Below are positions 7,284-16,319 of a stretch of 64,000 nucleotides of DNA, piece by piece (position 1 is the first letter of the stretch; every line of letters begins with the position of its first letter). Below the pieces are notes generated by a model. It did no database searches. It was not told where the DNA came from and saw only the letters and a program-made list of their open reading frames with translations. Where the stretch lies: contig AP018536.1 of NCBI GenBank assembly GCA_003584705.1, positions 3,472,001 through 3,536,000 on the forward strand, in the 5' to 3' direction. This stretch comes from Lachnospiraceae bacterium GAM79 (lineage in GTDB: Bacteria; Bacillota; Clostridia; Lachnospirales; Lachnospiraceae). A program made the position numbers and the translations under genes.

Positions 7284-8929
7284 CAGACTGTAGACAAAAC
7301 GCTTTTGGTCAGCACTCCAGAAGCGTTTTTCTTGTTTTGGGTTCAAAAAGTGTGTACTTGATCAATAATAAACACTTTTGGGTTCCCCTTTTTCCCTTCC
7401 TGGCTATCATCTTTGCCAGTTTTTTCAGATTCATGCAGGCAAACGTAAGCCCGACTTTCATTTCCATCCGGGCTTTTCCTATCATCTGTGTATAGCGTAA
7501 TCCGTGGTTTTCTTTTGCTGTTCCGAAGAGGCGCTCTACGGTCTCTTTCCGTTGCGCATACACTTCCTTCATCCCAATCGTATGCCGGATATCCTCACAC
7601 TTTTCCATGTACGGCTCCCAGATATGCCGGGTCACTACCTTCACATGATCCCTGCTTTCTGTGCACTGCTTCAGATATAGACATCCTTCACAGACGATTC
7701 CGCAGCTCTTGTATTCCCGGTATCCGGAACGGTTCGTCGTATGATAAGCCAGCACCTGATCATTCGGGCATACATAGCAGTCAAAATATTCATCATACAC
7801 ATACTCGGCTTTTTTGAAAAAACCATCTTTGGTCATGGGGCGTTTATACGGTAGAAGCGGTGTGATACCATCATCCAGAAGTAACTTTGCTATCGCTGGT
7901 GTTTTGTATCCTGCATCGGCTACCAGTGTCTGAATGCCAATGTCTTTTATCTTATCATACAGGGATTTAAATGTCCGGCTGTCATGCTGGTTGCCGGGAT
8001 TTACACTATAACCCAGAATCCATCCGTTTTTGTCACAGGCTGTCCGCACGGAATACGCAAAACCATTTTTATGCTCACCCTTTCGGAACCATCCGCTTTC
8101 CGGATCCGTTGTACTTTCCTTGACCGTTTTTTCTTCTTTTCCATCAGAGCTGCCACCACAGGAGGGGGGATCTTTGGGATCTTCCTTCTTTTCTTTCAGA
8201 GGCTTTTTCCCATGCGCTTCCCGGTCTTCGTTGATTTCCTTCTTTAACTGCTCTTCGAAGAACAGTGCTTCCTCATCTGCAATCCGTTTCCGCATCTTTT
8301 TGCTGTTTGCCCGTGCTTTTACATGGGTGGAGACCTCGGAAGGATCGATCAGTCTGTATTTATAGCATTCCTGCAGGATACGGGAAAAGATCTGTTCAAA
8401 AAGATCAGTATCCTTAAAGCGTCTGGTATAATTCTTTCCAAACGTAGAGAAATGGGGAACCTTGTCCATCATTTCCAGACCGAGGAACCATCGGTATGCG
8501 ACATTGACTTCGATTTCTTTTACTGTCTGGCGCATACTTCGGATGCCGTACAGATACTGGATGAATGGAATTTTAATGAGCATGACCGGATCCATGCTGG
8601 GGCGGCCATTGTCTGCACTGTATTTATGGATCACAAGATCATAGATAAAACTCCAGTCGATTGCCTGGTCAATCAGGCGCAGCAGATGATCCTGCGGAAC
8701 AAGGTCATCCATGCAGAACATCTGAATCTGTTCTCTTTTCTTATCTGCATTCTGTGTCATCATAGGAAACACCGCCTTTATTTTGATACTTTCATTATAC
8801 CAAAAAAGTAGTGAAAAGTCCCGTAAATACGGCATTTTCACTACTTCTTATATGCTTGTAAGTACATAATTTTTGCAGTCATGACACAAGAAAAGCTCCC
8901 TCACAGGAAGGAGCTTTGTCTACAGTCTG
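7284..8929 (-). mobile_element. IS1182-type insertion sequence, copy A (intact)
   Basis: A 1646-bp element with terminal inverted repeats: cagactgtagacaaa at the left end (from 7284) and its complement at the right end (to 8929). It carries one transposase gene, its own terminator hairpin just inside the left end (7296-7331) and a second hairpin just inside the right end (8892-8917). The flanks are identical 32-bp hairpins, best read as a long target duplication. Copy B at 14603-16265 is almost identical, so the element moved recently. Confidence 0.85.
7309..8763 (-). CDS. IS1182-family transposase
   Basis: DDE-type transposase of 484 residues. The N-terminal domain (DDLVPQDHLLRLIDQAIDWS, then NGRPSMDPVMLIK and GIRSMRQTVKEIEVNVAYRW) is characteristic of the IS1182 family. 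The C-terminal half holds the catalytic core (VADAGYKTPA) and a cysteine-rich stretch. I placed the start at 8763 (MMTQNADKK) because an AAGGCGG site lies a few bases upstream; an in-frame upstream ATG at 8841 would add residues absent from the other copy. The frame is unbroken, so this copy may be active. Confidence 0.88.
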   Translation of the reverse strand: MMTQNADKKREQIQMFCMDDLVPQDHLLRLIDQAIDWSFIYDLVIHKYSADNGRPSMDPVMLIKIPFIQYLYGIRSMRQTVKEIEVNVAYRWFLGLEMMDKVPHFSTFGKNYTRRFKDTDLFEQIFSRILQECYKYRLIDPSEVSTHVKARANSKKMRKRIADEEALFFEEQLKKEINEDREAHGKKPLKEKKEDPKDPPSCGGSSDGKEEKTVKESTTDPESGWFRKGEHKNGFAYSVRTACDKNGWILGYSVNPGNQHDSRTFKSLYDKIKDIGIQTLVADAGYKTPAIAKLLLDDGITPLLPYKRPMTKDGFFKKAEYVYDEYFDCYVCPNDQVLAYHTTNRSGYREYKSCGIVCEGCLYLKQCTESRDHVKVVTRHIWEPYMEKCEDIRHTIGMKEVYAQRKETVERLFGTAKENHGLRYTQMIGKARMEMKVGLTFACMNLKKLAKMIARKGKRGTQKCLLLIKYTLFEPKTRKTLLEC

Positions 8930-8961
8930 AAACGCCAGAGCTTTTAGAAGCTCTGGCGTTT
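8930..8961. terminator. glmS1 terminator hairpin, right copy of the 32-bp direct repeat
   Basis: Identical to 7252-7283 and flush with the right end of the IS element. It begins 9 bp after the glmS1 stop codon in the direction of glmS1 transcription, where it serves as that gene's terminator stem. Confidence 0.8.
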
Positions 8962-8970
8962 CCCAATTTT

Positions 8971-10839
8971 TTATTCCACCGTAACACTCTTCGCCAGATT
9001 CCTGGGCTTATCTACATCCAGTCCCTTTGCGACACTGACATAATATCCCAGCAGCTGCAGCGGTATCACCGCAAGGCTGGCCATGAAATGCTCGTCCACC
9101 TTCGGCACATAGACAGCGAAGTTCACCTGATCTTCGATTTCGTAATTGCCATAGGTAGTCATGCCCATAAGGTATGCACCACGGCTCTTGCACTCCAGCA
9201 TATTGCTTATGGTCTTCTCGTATAACTCGTTCTGGGTCAGAACACCGATCACCAGCGTTCCCTGTTCGATCAGACTGATGGTTCCGTGCTTCAGTTCCCC
9301 GGCCGCATATGCTTCGGAATGAATGTAGCTGATTTCCTTCAGTTTGAGGCTTCCTTCCAGACAAACGGCATAGTCTATACCACGTCCTACGAAGAATACA
9401 TCAGACGCATTGGCATACTTTGCGGCAAACCATTGCAGGCGCTCCTTGTCTTCCAGAATTTTCTGTATCTTCTCCGGAATCGTCAGCAGTTCGGCAATAT
9501 AATAACCATACTGCTCTTCTGTGATCTTACCACGAACTTTGGCAAACTGCACTGCCAGGCAATACATTGCTGCAAGCTGCGCACTATAGGCCTTCGTGGT
9601 TGCCACAGAAATCTCCGGGCCTGCCAGTGTGTAAAATACTTTATCCGCTTCTCTGGCAATACTACTGCCTACCACATTGACAATGGCCATAGTGGTAATG
9701 CCCTTTTCCTTCGCTAGTCTTAATGCAGCCAAAGTATCCGCTGTCTCACCGGACTGGCTGACCACGATCATCAGTGCCTTCGGGTTCAGGGACATTTTCC
9801 GGTATCTGAATTCTGATGCAAGTTCCACACGCACCGAAATATCTGCCATGTCTTCCAGAACATACTGTGCCGCCATGCCTACATGCCATGCAGAACCACA
9901 GGCTACAATATAAATCTGTTCAAAGCCCTTGATCTCATCTTCGGTAATTCCCACTGCTTCGAAATCTATCCTGCCATCTTTGATCACAGAATTCAGGGTA
10001 TCCTGAACTGCTTTCGGCTGCTCATGGATCTCTTTCATCATGAAATGTTCAAAACCGGCCTTTTCTGCCGCTTCTGCATCCCATTTGATTTCCGTAGTCT
10101 GCTTCTCGATTTCATCCCCGTCCAGGTTATAGAAATGAGCTTCTCCCGGAGTCAGCTTTGCGAACTCAAGGTTGCCTATATAATACACATTTCTGGTATA
10201 TTTCAGAATTGCCGGAACATCGGATGCCACATAGGTCTCCCCATCCGCAATACCGATGATCATCGGGCTGTCCTTACGCGCTACCCAGATCTCACCAGGA
10301 TAGTCACGGAACATCAGCTCCAACGCATAGGATCCGCGAATGCGCACCATGGTTTTCGCAATGGCATCAATGGGACCGAGTTTATACTTCTTGTAGTAAT
10401 AATCCACCAGCTTGATTGCTACCTCTGTATCAGTCTGGCTGTAAAATGTATAACCATGCTTCAGCAGTTTTTCTTTCAGTTCCGTGTAATTTTCAATAAT
10501 GCCATTATGCACGCCAACCACTTCCGATTCTACCGCACCGGAACCGGATCTGCTACAGTTGCCGGAGACATGGGGATGGGCATTGATCTGGCTGGGTTCT
10601 CCGTGGGTTGCCCAACGGGTATGTCCAATACCACAGGTTCCTTTCAACGCATTTCCATTGTCTGTTTTCTCGACCAGATTAGAAAGACGGCCTTTCGCCT
10701 TTACTACCTGTGCCAGGGCATCGCCATCGCGGACTGCAAGTCCTGCAGAGTCATACCCTCTATATTCCAGTTTTGACAGTCCGTCCAGAAGGATCGGTGC
10801 TGCCTGTCTGTTTCCTGTAAATCCTACAATTCCACACAT
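8971..10839 (-). CDS. glmS: Glutamine--fructose-6-phosphate aminotransferase, copy 1
   Basis: Converts fructose-6-phosphate and glutamine to glucosamine-6-phosphate, the entry step for amino sugars of the cell wall and glycans. Full length (622 residues): the N-terminal glutaminase domain starts with the catalytic Cys (MCGIVGFTGN), and two SIS isomerase domains follow ([32 protein letters not shown]), ending in KSVTVE. A second full copy at 27914-29782 is nearly identical in protein but differs at many synonymous sites, so the copies diverged or came from different lineages. Which copy is the housekeeping one cannot be told here. The 80 bp between the pseB terminator and the start is too short for a full glmS ribozyme. 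Confidence 0.95.
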   Translation of the reverse strand: MCGIVGFTGNRQAAPILLDGLSKLEYRGYDSAGLAVRDGDALAQVVKAKGRLSNLVEKTDNGNALKGTCGIGHTRWATHGEPSQINAHPHVSGNCSRSGSGAVESEVVGVHNGIIENYTELKEKLLKHGYTFYSQTDTEVAIKLVDYYYKKYKLGPIDAIAKTMVRIRGSYALELMFRDYPGEIWVARKDSPMIIGIADGETYVASDVPAILKYTRNVYYIGNLEFAKLTPGEAHFYNLDGDEIEKQTTEIKWDAEAAEKAGFEHFMMKEIHEQPKAVQDTLNSVIKDGRIDFEAVGITEDEIKGFEQIYIVACGSAWHVGMAAQYVLEDMADISVRVELASEFRYRKMSLNPKALMIVVSQSGETADTLAALRLAKEKGITTMAIVNVVGSSIAREADKVFYTLAGPEISVATTKAYSAQLAAMYCLAVQFAKVRGKITEEQYGYYIAELLTIPEKIQKILEDKERLQWFAAKYANASDVFFVGRGIDYAVCLEGSLKLKEISYIHSEAYAAGELKHGTISLIEQGTLVIGVLTQNELYEKTISNMLECKSRGAYLMGMTTYGNYEIEDQVNFAVYVPKVDEHFMASLAVIPLQLLGYYVSVAKGLDVDKPRNLAKSVTVE

Positions 10840-10919
10840 ATGCTAGTCCTCTTTCTAAAAGTCTGCCTATTTTCCTACTACGATTTGCTATTTAAGAAAT
10901 AAGCCCCTGGAATAAAAGC

Positions 10920-10952
10920 AAAAGATCTGCTCTCATACCGGCAGATCTTTTT
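10920..10952 (-). terminator. Terminator after the pseB-like gene
   Basis: On the minus strand an 11-bp stem (aaaagatctgc / gcagatctttt) with a 10-base loop starts 5 bp after the stop codon and ends in a T-rich arm. It separates pseB from glmS1. Confidence 0.7.
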
Positions 10953-10956
10953 AAAA

Positions 10957-11955
10957 TTATTTTTCTAAATCAATTGTCTTTAATAATTCGCGAATCTGCT
11001 CTACACTCAGCCATTCGGTATTATTACCGGAACTATAGGAGAATCCTTCAGCAACTCTCTTGCCCGTAGGAACAGCACGTCTGGATTCACTCCATACCAT
11101 CTGGGGATATACGATAAAGTGCTTGTCATATTCGTAAGTGTTCATGGAATCTTCCACGGTTACCATGATCTCATGAAGCTTTTCGCCTTCGCGGATTCCG
11201 ACTTCCGGCATCTCACATCCCGGCAGCATTGCCTGAGCCAGATCTGTGATCTTGAAAGAAGGAATCTTGGAGATGAAAGTCTCACCACCCTTGGACTCTT
11301 CCAAAGCCTTGATCACCAGTTCCACACCCTGCTGCAGACTGATCCAGAAACGGGTCATGCGATAGTCGGTGATGGGGAGCTCGGTACCGCCGTTTTTGAT
11401 AATGTTGTGGAAGAACGGAATAACAGATCCGCGGCTTCCGGCCACATTACCGTAACGAACGATGGAGAAGCAGATATCCTTGCTTCCGGCATAAGCGTTA
11501 GCAGCAATAAATAACTTGTCAGATACCAGTTTGGTTCCGCCGTACAGATTTACCGGATTGACAGCCTTGTCTGTGGACAGAGCAACCACCTTTTTCACAC
11601 CGGTATCCAATGTGGCATCAATAACATTCTGCGCACCGTGAATATTGGTCTTGATCGCCTCAGCTGGATTGTATTCGCAGGCAGGCACCTGCTTCAGAGC
11701 TGCAGCATGGATAACATAATCCACACCCTCAAATGCTCTGGTCAGACGTTCCTTGTCTCTGACATCACCAATGAAGAAACGAAGTTTATCAGCATACTGT
11801 TTGAATTCATTCTGCATGATAAACTGCTTGAACTCATCACGGGAATAAATGATGATCTTCCTGGGATTGTAATTGTCCAACACATACTTGGTAAATGCTT
11901 TACCAAAACTGCCGGTACCACCTGTGATCAAAATGGATTTATTATCTAATAACAT
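10957..11955 (-). CDS. pseB: UDP-N-acetylglucosamine 4,6-dehydratase, inverting (PseB-type)
   Basis: A short-chain dehydrogenase/reductase-fold enzyme of 332 residues that removes water from UDP-GlcNAc with C5 inversion, the first step to pseudaminic acid and some other deoxyamino sugars. It has the NAD-binding GGTGSFGKAF motif (residues 12-21), SRDEFKQ, STDKAVNPVNLYGGTK with the active-site Y-x-x-x-K, and RYGNVAGSRGS. No PseC, PseH, PseG or PseI partner is in the window, so its product must be used elsewhere or the gene is left over from an older cluster. It lies between an RloA/RloB pair and glmS1. Confidence 0.85.
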   Translation of the reverse strand: MLLDNKSILITGGTGSFGKAFTKYVLDNYNPRKIIIYSRDEFKQFIMQNEFKQYADKLRFFIGDVRDKERLTRAFEGVDYVIHAAALKQVPACEYNPAEAIKTNIHGAQNVIDATLDTGVKKVVALSTDKAVNPVNLYGGTKLVSDKLFIAANAYAGSKDICFSIVRYGNVAGSRGSVIPFFHNIIKNGGTELPITDYRMTRFWISLQQGVELVIKALEESKGGETFISKIPSFKITDLAQAMLPGCEMPEVGIREGEKLHEIMVTVEDSMNTYEYDKHFIVYPQMVWSESRRAVPTGKRVAEGFSYSSGNNTEWLSVEQIRELLKTIDLEK

Positions 11956-12146
11956 AATGTCCTCGCTTTCAACACTTAAAATTCCTAATCATCATAACAT
12001 ATTATATGGAAAAACGCAATTGTTACGCATATTCTCTGAGACAGCTTTTCAATATATTATACCCGTTTTCTCCCACACTAATAGTTCGTTTTGTAAGTGG
12101 TCATTTTCGCCTTATTGAAGTCTACCATAATATTTTATCAAAACCA

Positions 12147-12172
12147 AACGCCTCGAATTTCTCCGAGACGTT
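12147..12172 (-). terminator. Terminator after rloB-like gene
   Basis: On the minus strand the stem aacgtctcg / cgaggcgtt (one G-U pair) is followed by TTGGTTTTG, 20 bp beyond the stop codon of the RloB-like gene. Confidence 0.5.
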
Positions 12173-12191
12173 CCATTTTAGTTATCAGTTA

Positions 12192-12854
12192 TCATATTAA
12201 TTTACAATCTTGCATAATCTTTTTTATAGCCTCCCAAACAGCTAATGAAGGGTTTTCTTTGTAATACTTAAAGCCTTTGTAATTATGTAATATATATCCG
12301 TTTTCTGCGTTTCTTACCATAATACGCTCACTTCTTTCTATTGCTCTAATCACGTCCTCCAGAGTTAACTGATTTAAACATCCTTTAAAATTATCTTCAC
12401 GCTTATATTCGTCCATACTCTCAAAGTTTTTTCCAAAAGCTCTGTTTATATATGCCAGATACCCCCTTCTATGTGGCAGTGCTCCATTGCAATCAATTTT
12501 ATGAAGTACAATCCATAGGTCAAAAGCAAAGTTGCTATATCCGAATTTATACTTAATCTGCTTTCCTATACTCATTGCCTGCTTCATGCGGTCCATTGTA
12601 TCCGTAAACCGTTTTACATGAACGTCTTCGTCGCTTTCATAATCAAAAAAATGATAAATTTCTGTCTTTGAAGTATTAACCAGTCCTTTTGCACGTTTTA
12701 ATGGATCCTTTTCTATTTTACAATCAATAGAAACTTTATAAGCAGCATGGTCTGTCGAGTTAATCAAGTCTCTTAGCCAAAGCAAATACCATTCTTCCGT
12801 TTCACCCTCAACACTAAAAAAATATTTTTTTGAGCTTTTTCTATTCCCCATCAT
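12192..12854 (-). CDS. RloB/AbiLii-like protein (TOPRIM-type nuclease candidate)
   Basis: A 220-residue soluble protein. The N-terminus has the acidic signature SVEGETEEWYL (residues 14-24), and HFFDYESDED follows near residue 68; these fit the RloB family, which is related to TOPRIM/OLD-type nuclease domains. It overlaps the upstream ATPase gene by 14 bp, so the two form one operon. ATPase plus RloB pairs are found in restriction-linked and abortive-infection loci such as AbiL, where the ATPase is thought to sense phage and the second protein to act as effector. The nuclease role here is inference. Confidence 0.72.
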   Translation of the reverse strand: MMGNRKSSKKYFFSVEGETEEWYLLWLRDLINSTDHAAYKVSIDCKIEKDPLKRAKGLVNTSKTEIYHFFDYESDEDVHVKRFTDTMDRMKQAMSIGKQIKYKFGYSNFAFDLWIVLHKIDCNGALPHRRGYLAYINRAFGKNFESMDEYKREDNFKGCLNQLTLEDVIRAIERSERIMVRNAENGYILHNYKGFKYYKENPSLAVWEAIKKIMQDCKLI

Positions 12855-14178
12855 TTCCCTCCTCTAAAACTTCGCTTTCAAAAATAGGAGAGAAATCAAT
12901 CGTTTTTATTGCACCATATTGGCTAATAAAATAATTTTTCATATAATCATCGCCTTTTCGGACTCCATTTTCACCAGAAGTTCCAAAATCAGACAATGAA
13001 TATACCTCGCTCAGCAAAGAATCATCATTTTTCTCAACAAATTTGATCTCATCTCTCCTGAATATATTTGAATTCAAAAAAATCGGATTATGCGTATTAA
13101 AAATAAGCTGCGCACGTTTCTTATTAATATCATCATTATGAAAAACATTAATAATGCTCATAAGAGCCATTGGATGTATAGAGGCATCAAACTCATCTAC
13201 AACAAGTGTTCCTCCCGTCGCAATTGCTCTTAACACCACCGGAAACAGATTAATAAATCTAATGGTTCCATACGATTCAAAAACTTCGGCCCACACAGCT
13301 TTTGCACTATTCTCATCTTCTTTATCTTTGAAAATAGAGCAAAGTTTGGCCTCGCCGTCATCTCCATTCGCAACATACGCAACGGAATTAGAATTAATTC
13401 CAAAAATTTTTGCTGCTTCATTTGTTGTCTTTTCTACAAACGCCGTTTTTTTCTGTGGATCAGAAAATCTTCTAATCAGCTGAATAGCATCCGCACGATA
13501 TATAACCATGAATTTTTCCGCAAACCAATCATTAATTGTTTTGGACAGTTTTGGTGATACCAGTAATTTAAAACCATTCGAAAGAAACAACTCATCTTCT
13601 GCCAAACTCTGATTTGCAAATAAACTTACTGCGTCAGAATTTTTTAGTGTCTGACCCGGTATATATTTTCCTATTTTTTTATAGTCTCCCAGATGTACTT
13701 TATCTGTCCTTTCAAACATCATCTCTTCATTGATCAATAACTTCTCATATTTTACTGATCTTTGATATGTGTCCTCCAAAAATGTTCCCAATAAAATGCT
13801 AAGTTCATAGTCGAATTTCATTGAATTATCAACAAATGAAATTTTGAATACAACCGGTTCAATGTCTTCTAATAAATTATTTGGAATTAACTCCAAATCA
13901 TATGCCGCTTTATTAGGAGAACTCTGTTCTTCTGCATTTCGAATATTTCCTCTAAGTACAATAGCTCTTAATGCATCCATTGCTCCAATAATATTCGTTT
14001 TTCCAGATGCATTGGGTCCATAAATAACAGATGAGCATAGACCTTTAATGCTTTTTTTCCCGATTTTTTCTGTAAGAATACTATAATCCAAACCGTGTTG
14101 TTTTGGTGCCGGAGTCATAGAAAACTGAGCCTTTTTCAAAAAAGATTTATAATTTTCAACAGAAAAATCAAGTAACAT
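12841..14178 (-). CDS. RloA/AbiLi-like AAA ATPase
   Basis: A 445-residue ABC/SMC-like ATPase of the AAA_21/RloA type. It has Walker A GPNASGKT (residues 54-61), Walker B TLVVDEFDASIHP and a THNP switch histidine near residue 365. A variable middle domain separates the two motifs, as in OLD and PARIS-type defence ATPases. The start has an AAGGGGGTG site 7 bp upstream and a candidate promoter behind it. Together with the overlapping RloB-like gene it is most likely an AbiL-like anti-phage module. It could alternatively be an orphan left from a restriction-modification locus, but no hsd genes are present. Confidence 0.78.
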   Translation of the reverse strand: MLLDFSVENYKSFLKKAQFSMTPAPKQHGLDYSILTEKIGKKSIKGLCSSVIYGPNASGKTNIIGAMDALRAIVLRGNIRNAEEQSSPNKAAYDLELIPNNLLEDIEPVVFKISFVDNSMKFDYELSILLGTFLEDTYQRSVKYEKLLINEEMMFERTDKVHLGDYKKIGKYIPGQTLKNSDAVSLFANQSLAEDELFLSNGFKLLVSPKLSKTINDWFAEKFMVIYRADAIQLIRRFSDPQKKTAFVEKTTNEAAKIFGINSNSVAYVANGDDGEAKLCSIFKDKEDENSAKAVWAEVFESYGTIRFINLFPVVLRAIATGGTLVVDEFDASIHPMALMSIINVFHNDDINKKRAQLIFNTHNPIFLNSNIFRRDEIKFVEKNDDSLLSEVYSLSDFGTSGENGVRKGDDYMKNYFISQYGAIKTIDFSPIFESEVLEEGNDGE

Positions 14179-14213
14179 GGTAACACCCCCTTATATGAAT
14201 AAAGTGTACTATC

Positions 14214-14243
14214 ATATTAGCACGACGTAAGTAATTCAGTCAA
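14214..14243 (-). promoter_or_regulatory. Candidate promoter of the RloA/RloB operon
   Basis: On the minus strand TTGACT (14238-14243), an 18-bp spacer and TAATAT (14214-14219) lie 36 bp before the ATG at 14178. Confidence 0.45.
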
Positions 14244-14577
14244 ACTATTTTTTGCATTTTGCAAATATATTGCAAAATAATTCGTGAAATTATTCTTTCT
14301 ATATAATTATGCTCAATGTTTTTGAATATAATTCACAAATTCAATTTAACATAAATTTTATTTATATATCCCCCTCTTATCTGATAGTAAATAAAATAAT
14401 CGTCCAAAGCCTTTCATCTTTTCTTTAATATTTTTCTTGCATTCTTGAAAGTTTCATGGTGGATTATATCAGAGAAATATCATTCAAGTTTCCATGGACA
14501 GGAAGAGCTACGACATCTCCCGGATGAGCACGGAATCCCTTATCCTGAAGAATACGAAATAGACTAAATATTATTTA
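14244..14577. other. AT-rich gap with a short gene scrap
   Basis: No complete gene is visible. On the minus strand about 14464-14567 reads as an open tail of about 34 codons ending in TAA (ILQDKGFRAHPGDVVALPVH is its middle). It has the look of the end of a real gene whose upstream part has been lost next to the IS copy. I could not assign its family. Confidence 0.35.
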
Positions 14578-14602
14578 AGGGTCTGGTGTTATACCAGACC
14601 CT
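14578..14602. terminator. Hairpin abutting the left end of IS copy B
   Basis: A perfect 10-bp stem (agggtctggt / accagaccct) with a 5-base loop ends exactly where the inverted repeat of the element begins. It differs from the hairpin at the element's other end (16266-16295). Confidence 0.65.
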
Positions 14603-16265
14603 CAGACTGTAGACAAAACGCTTTTGGTCAGCACTCCAGAAGCGTTTTTCTTGTTTTCGGTTCAAAAAGTGTGTACTTGATCAATAATAAACACTTTTGG
14701 GCTCCCCTTTTTCCCTTCCTGGCTATCATCTTTGCCAGTTTTTTCAGATTCATGCAGGCAAACGTAAGCCCGACTTTCATTTCCATCCGGGCTTTTCCTA
14801 TCATCTGTGTATAGCGGAATCCGTGGTTTTCTTTTGCTGTTCCGAAGAGGCGCTCTACGGTCTCTTTCCGTTGCGCATACACTTCCTTCATCCCAATCGT
14901 ATGCCGGATATCCTCACACTTTTCCATGTACGGCTCCCAGATATGCCGGGTCACTACCTTCACATGATCCCTGCTTTCTGTGCACTGCTTCAGATATAGA
15001 CATCCCTCACAGACGATTCCGCAGCTCTTGTATTCCCGGTATCCGGAACGGTTCGTCGTATGATAAGCCAGCACCTGATCATTCGGGCATACATAGCAGT
15101 CAAAATATTCATCATACACATACTCGGCTTTTTTGAAAAAACCATCTTTGGTCATGGGGCGTTTATACGGTAGAAGCGGTGTGATACCATCATCCAGAAG
15201 TAACTTTGCTATCGCTGGTGTTTTGTATCCTGCATCGGCTACCAGTGTCTGAATGCCAATGTCTTTTATCTTATCATACAGGGATTTAAATGTCCGGCTG
15301 TCATGCTGGTTGCCGGGATTTACACATAACCCAGAATCCATCCGTTTTTGTCACAGGCTGTCTGCACGGAATACGCAAAAACATTTTTATGCTCACCCTT
15401 TCGGAACCATCCGCTTTCCGGATCCGTTGTACTTTCCTTGACCGTTTTTTCTTCTTTTCCATCAGAGCTGCCACCACAGGAGGGGGGGATCTTTGGGATC
15501 TTCCTTCTTTTCTTTCAGAGGCTTTTTCCCATGCGCTTCCCGGTCTTCGTTGATTTCCTTCTTTAACTGCTCTTCGAAGAACAGTGCTTCCTCATCTGCA
15601 ATCCGTTTCCGCATCTTTTTGCTGTTTGCCCGTGCTTTTACATGGGTGGAGACCTCGGAAGGATCGATCAGTCTGTATTTATAGCATTCCTGCAGGATAC
15701 GGGAAAAGATCTGTTCAAAAAGATCAGTATCCTTAAAGCGTCTGGTATAATTCTTTCCAAACGTAGAGAAATGGGGAACCTTGTCCATCATTTCCAGACC
15801 GAGGAACCATCGGTATGCGACATTGACTTCGATTTCTTTTACTGTCTGGCGCATGCTTCGGATGCCGTACAGATACTGGATGAATGGAATTTTAATGAGC
15901 ATGACCGGATCCATGCTGGGGCGGCCATTGTCTGCACTGTATTTATCGATCACAAGTTCATAGATAAAACTCCAGTCGATTGCCTGGTCAATCAGGCGCA
16001 GCAGATGATCCTGCGGAACAAGGTCATCCATGCAGAACATCTGAATCTGTTCTCTTTTCTTATCTGCATTCTGTGTCATCATAGGAAACACCGCCTTTAT
16101 TTTGATACTTTCATTATATCAAAAAAGTAGTGAAAAGTCCTGTAAATACGGCTTTTTCACCACTTCTTATATGCTTGTAAGTGCATAATGCTTGTAAGTG
16201 CATAATCTTTGCAGTCATGACACAAGAAAAGCTCCCTCACAGGAAGGAGCTTTGTCTACAGTCTG
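14603..16265 (-). mobile_element. IS1182-type insertion sequence, copy B (inactivated)
   Basis: A 1663-bp copy of the element at 7284-8929 with the same terminal inverted repeats (cagactgtagacaaa from 14603 and its complement to 16265). It differs by few substitutions, a 17-bp tandem duplication near the right end (16171-16204) and two one-base indels that break the transposase. The flanks are two different hairpins rather than a repeated one, which suggests it arose by recombination between copies. Confidence 0.85.
14628..16082 (-). pseudogene. IS1182-family transposase, frameshifted
   Basis: Compared with copy A, an extra G in a G7 run (about 15481-15488) ends the N-terminal frame at residue ~200 (DPPLLWWQL stop). 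A missing base in the ACACATAACC stretch (about 15324) then restores the original frame for the C-terminal 235 residues. The start equivalent to copy A is at 16082. The catalytic core is split, so this copy cannot make a full transposase but might still be moved by copy A. Confidence 0.85.
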
Positions 16266-16295
16266 ATGCACCGCTGCTTATATACAGCGGTGCAT
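16266..16295. terminator. Hairpin abutting the right end of IS copy B; terminator of the NACHT gene
   Basis: A perfect 11-bp stem (atgcaccgctg / cagcggtgcat) begins at the base after the element. On the minus strand it lies 24 bp after the stop of the 1735-residue gene and so serves as its terminator stem; the T-rich tail normally expected after it has been displaced by the element. Confidence 0.65.
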
Positions 16296-16319
16296 TCTGT
16301 TCGGTCAGTTCAGCCCTGT

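Noticed and set aside
10840..10956. glmS ribozyme upstream of glmS1
   Set aside because: Only about 80 bp remain between the pseB terminator and the start, too short for the ~150-base ribozyme, and its conserved core was not visible. glmS2 follows glmM by 27 bp, also without room.
14464..14567. Minus-strand tail of about 34 codons as a complete small gene
   Set aside because: No start codon or ribosome site fits; it reads as the end of a gene whose 5' part is gone.
15481..15488. G7 run in transposase copy B as a phase-variation tract
   Set aside because: The same gene has a second, independent indel (near 15324), so changing the run alone would not restore it. It is ordinary decay of a mobile element.
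16171..16204. Two 17-bp tandem repeats as a start of a repeat array
   Set aside because: It is a single duplication inside the end of IS copy B, absent from copy A, with no further units.
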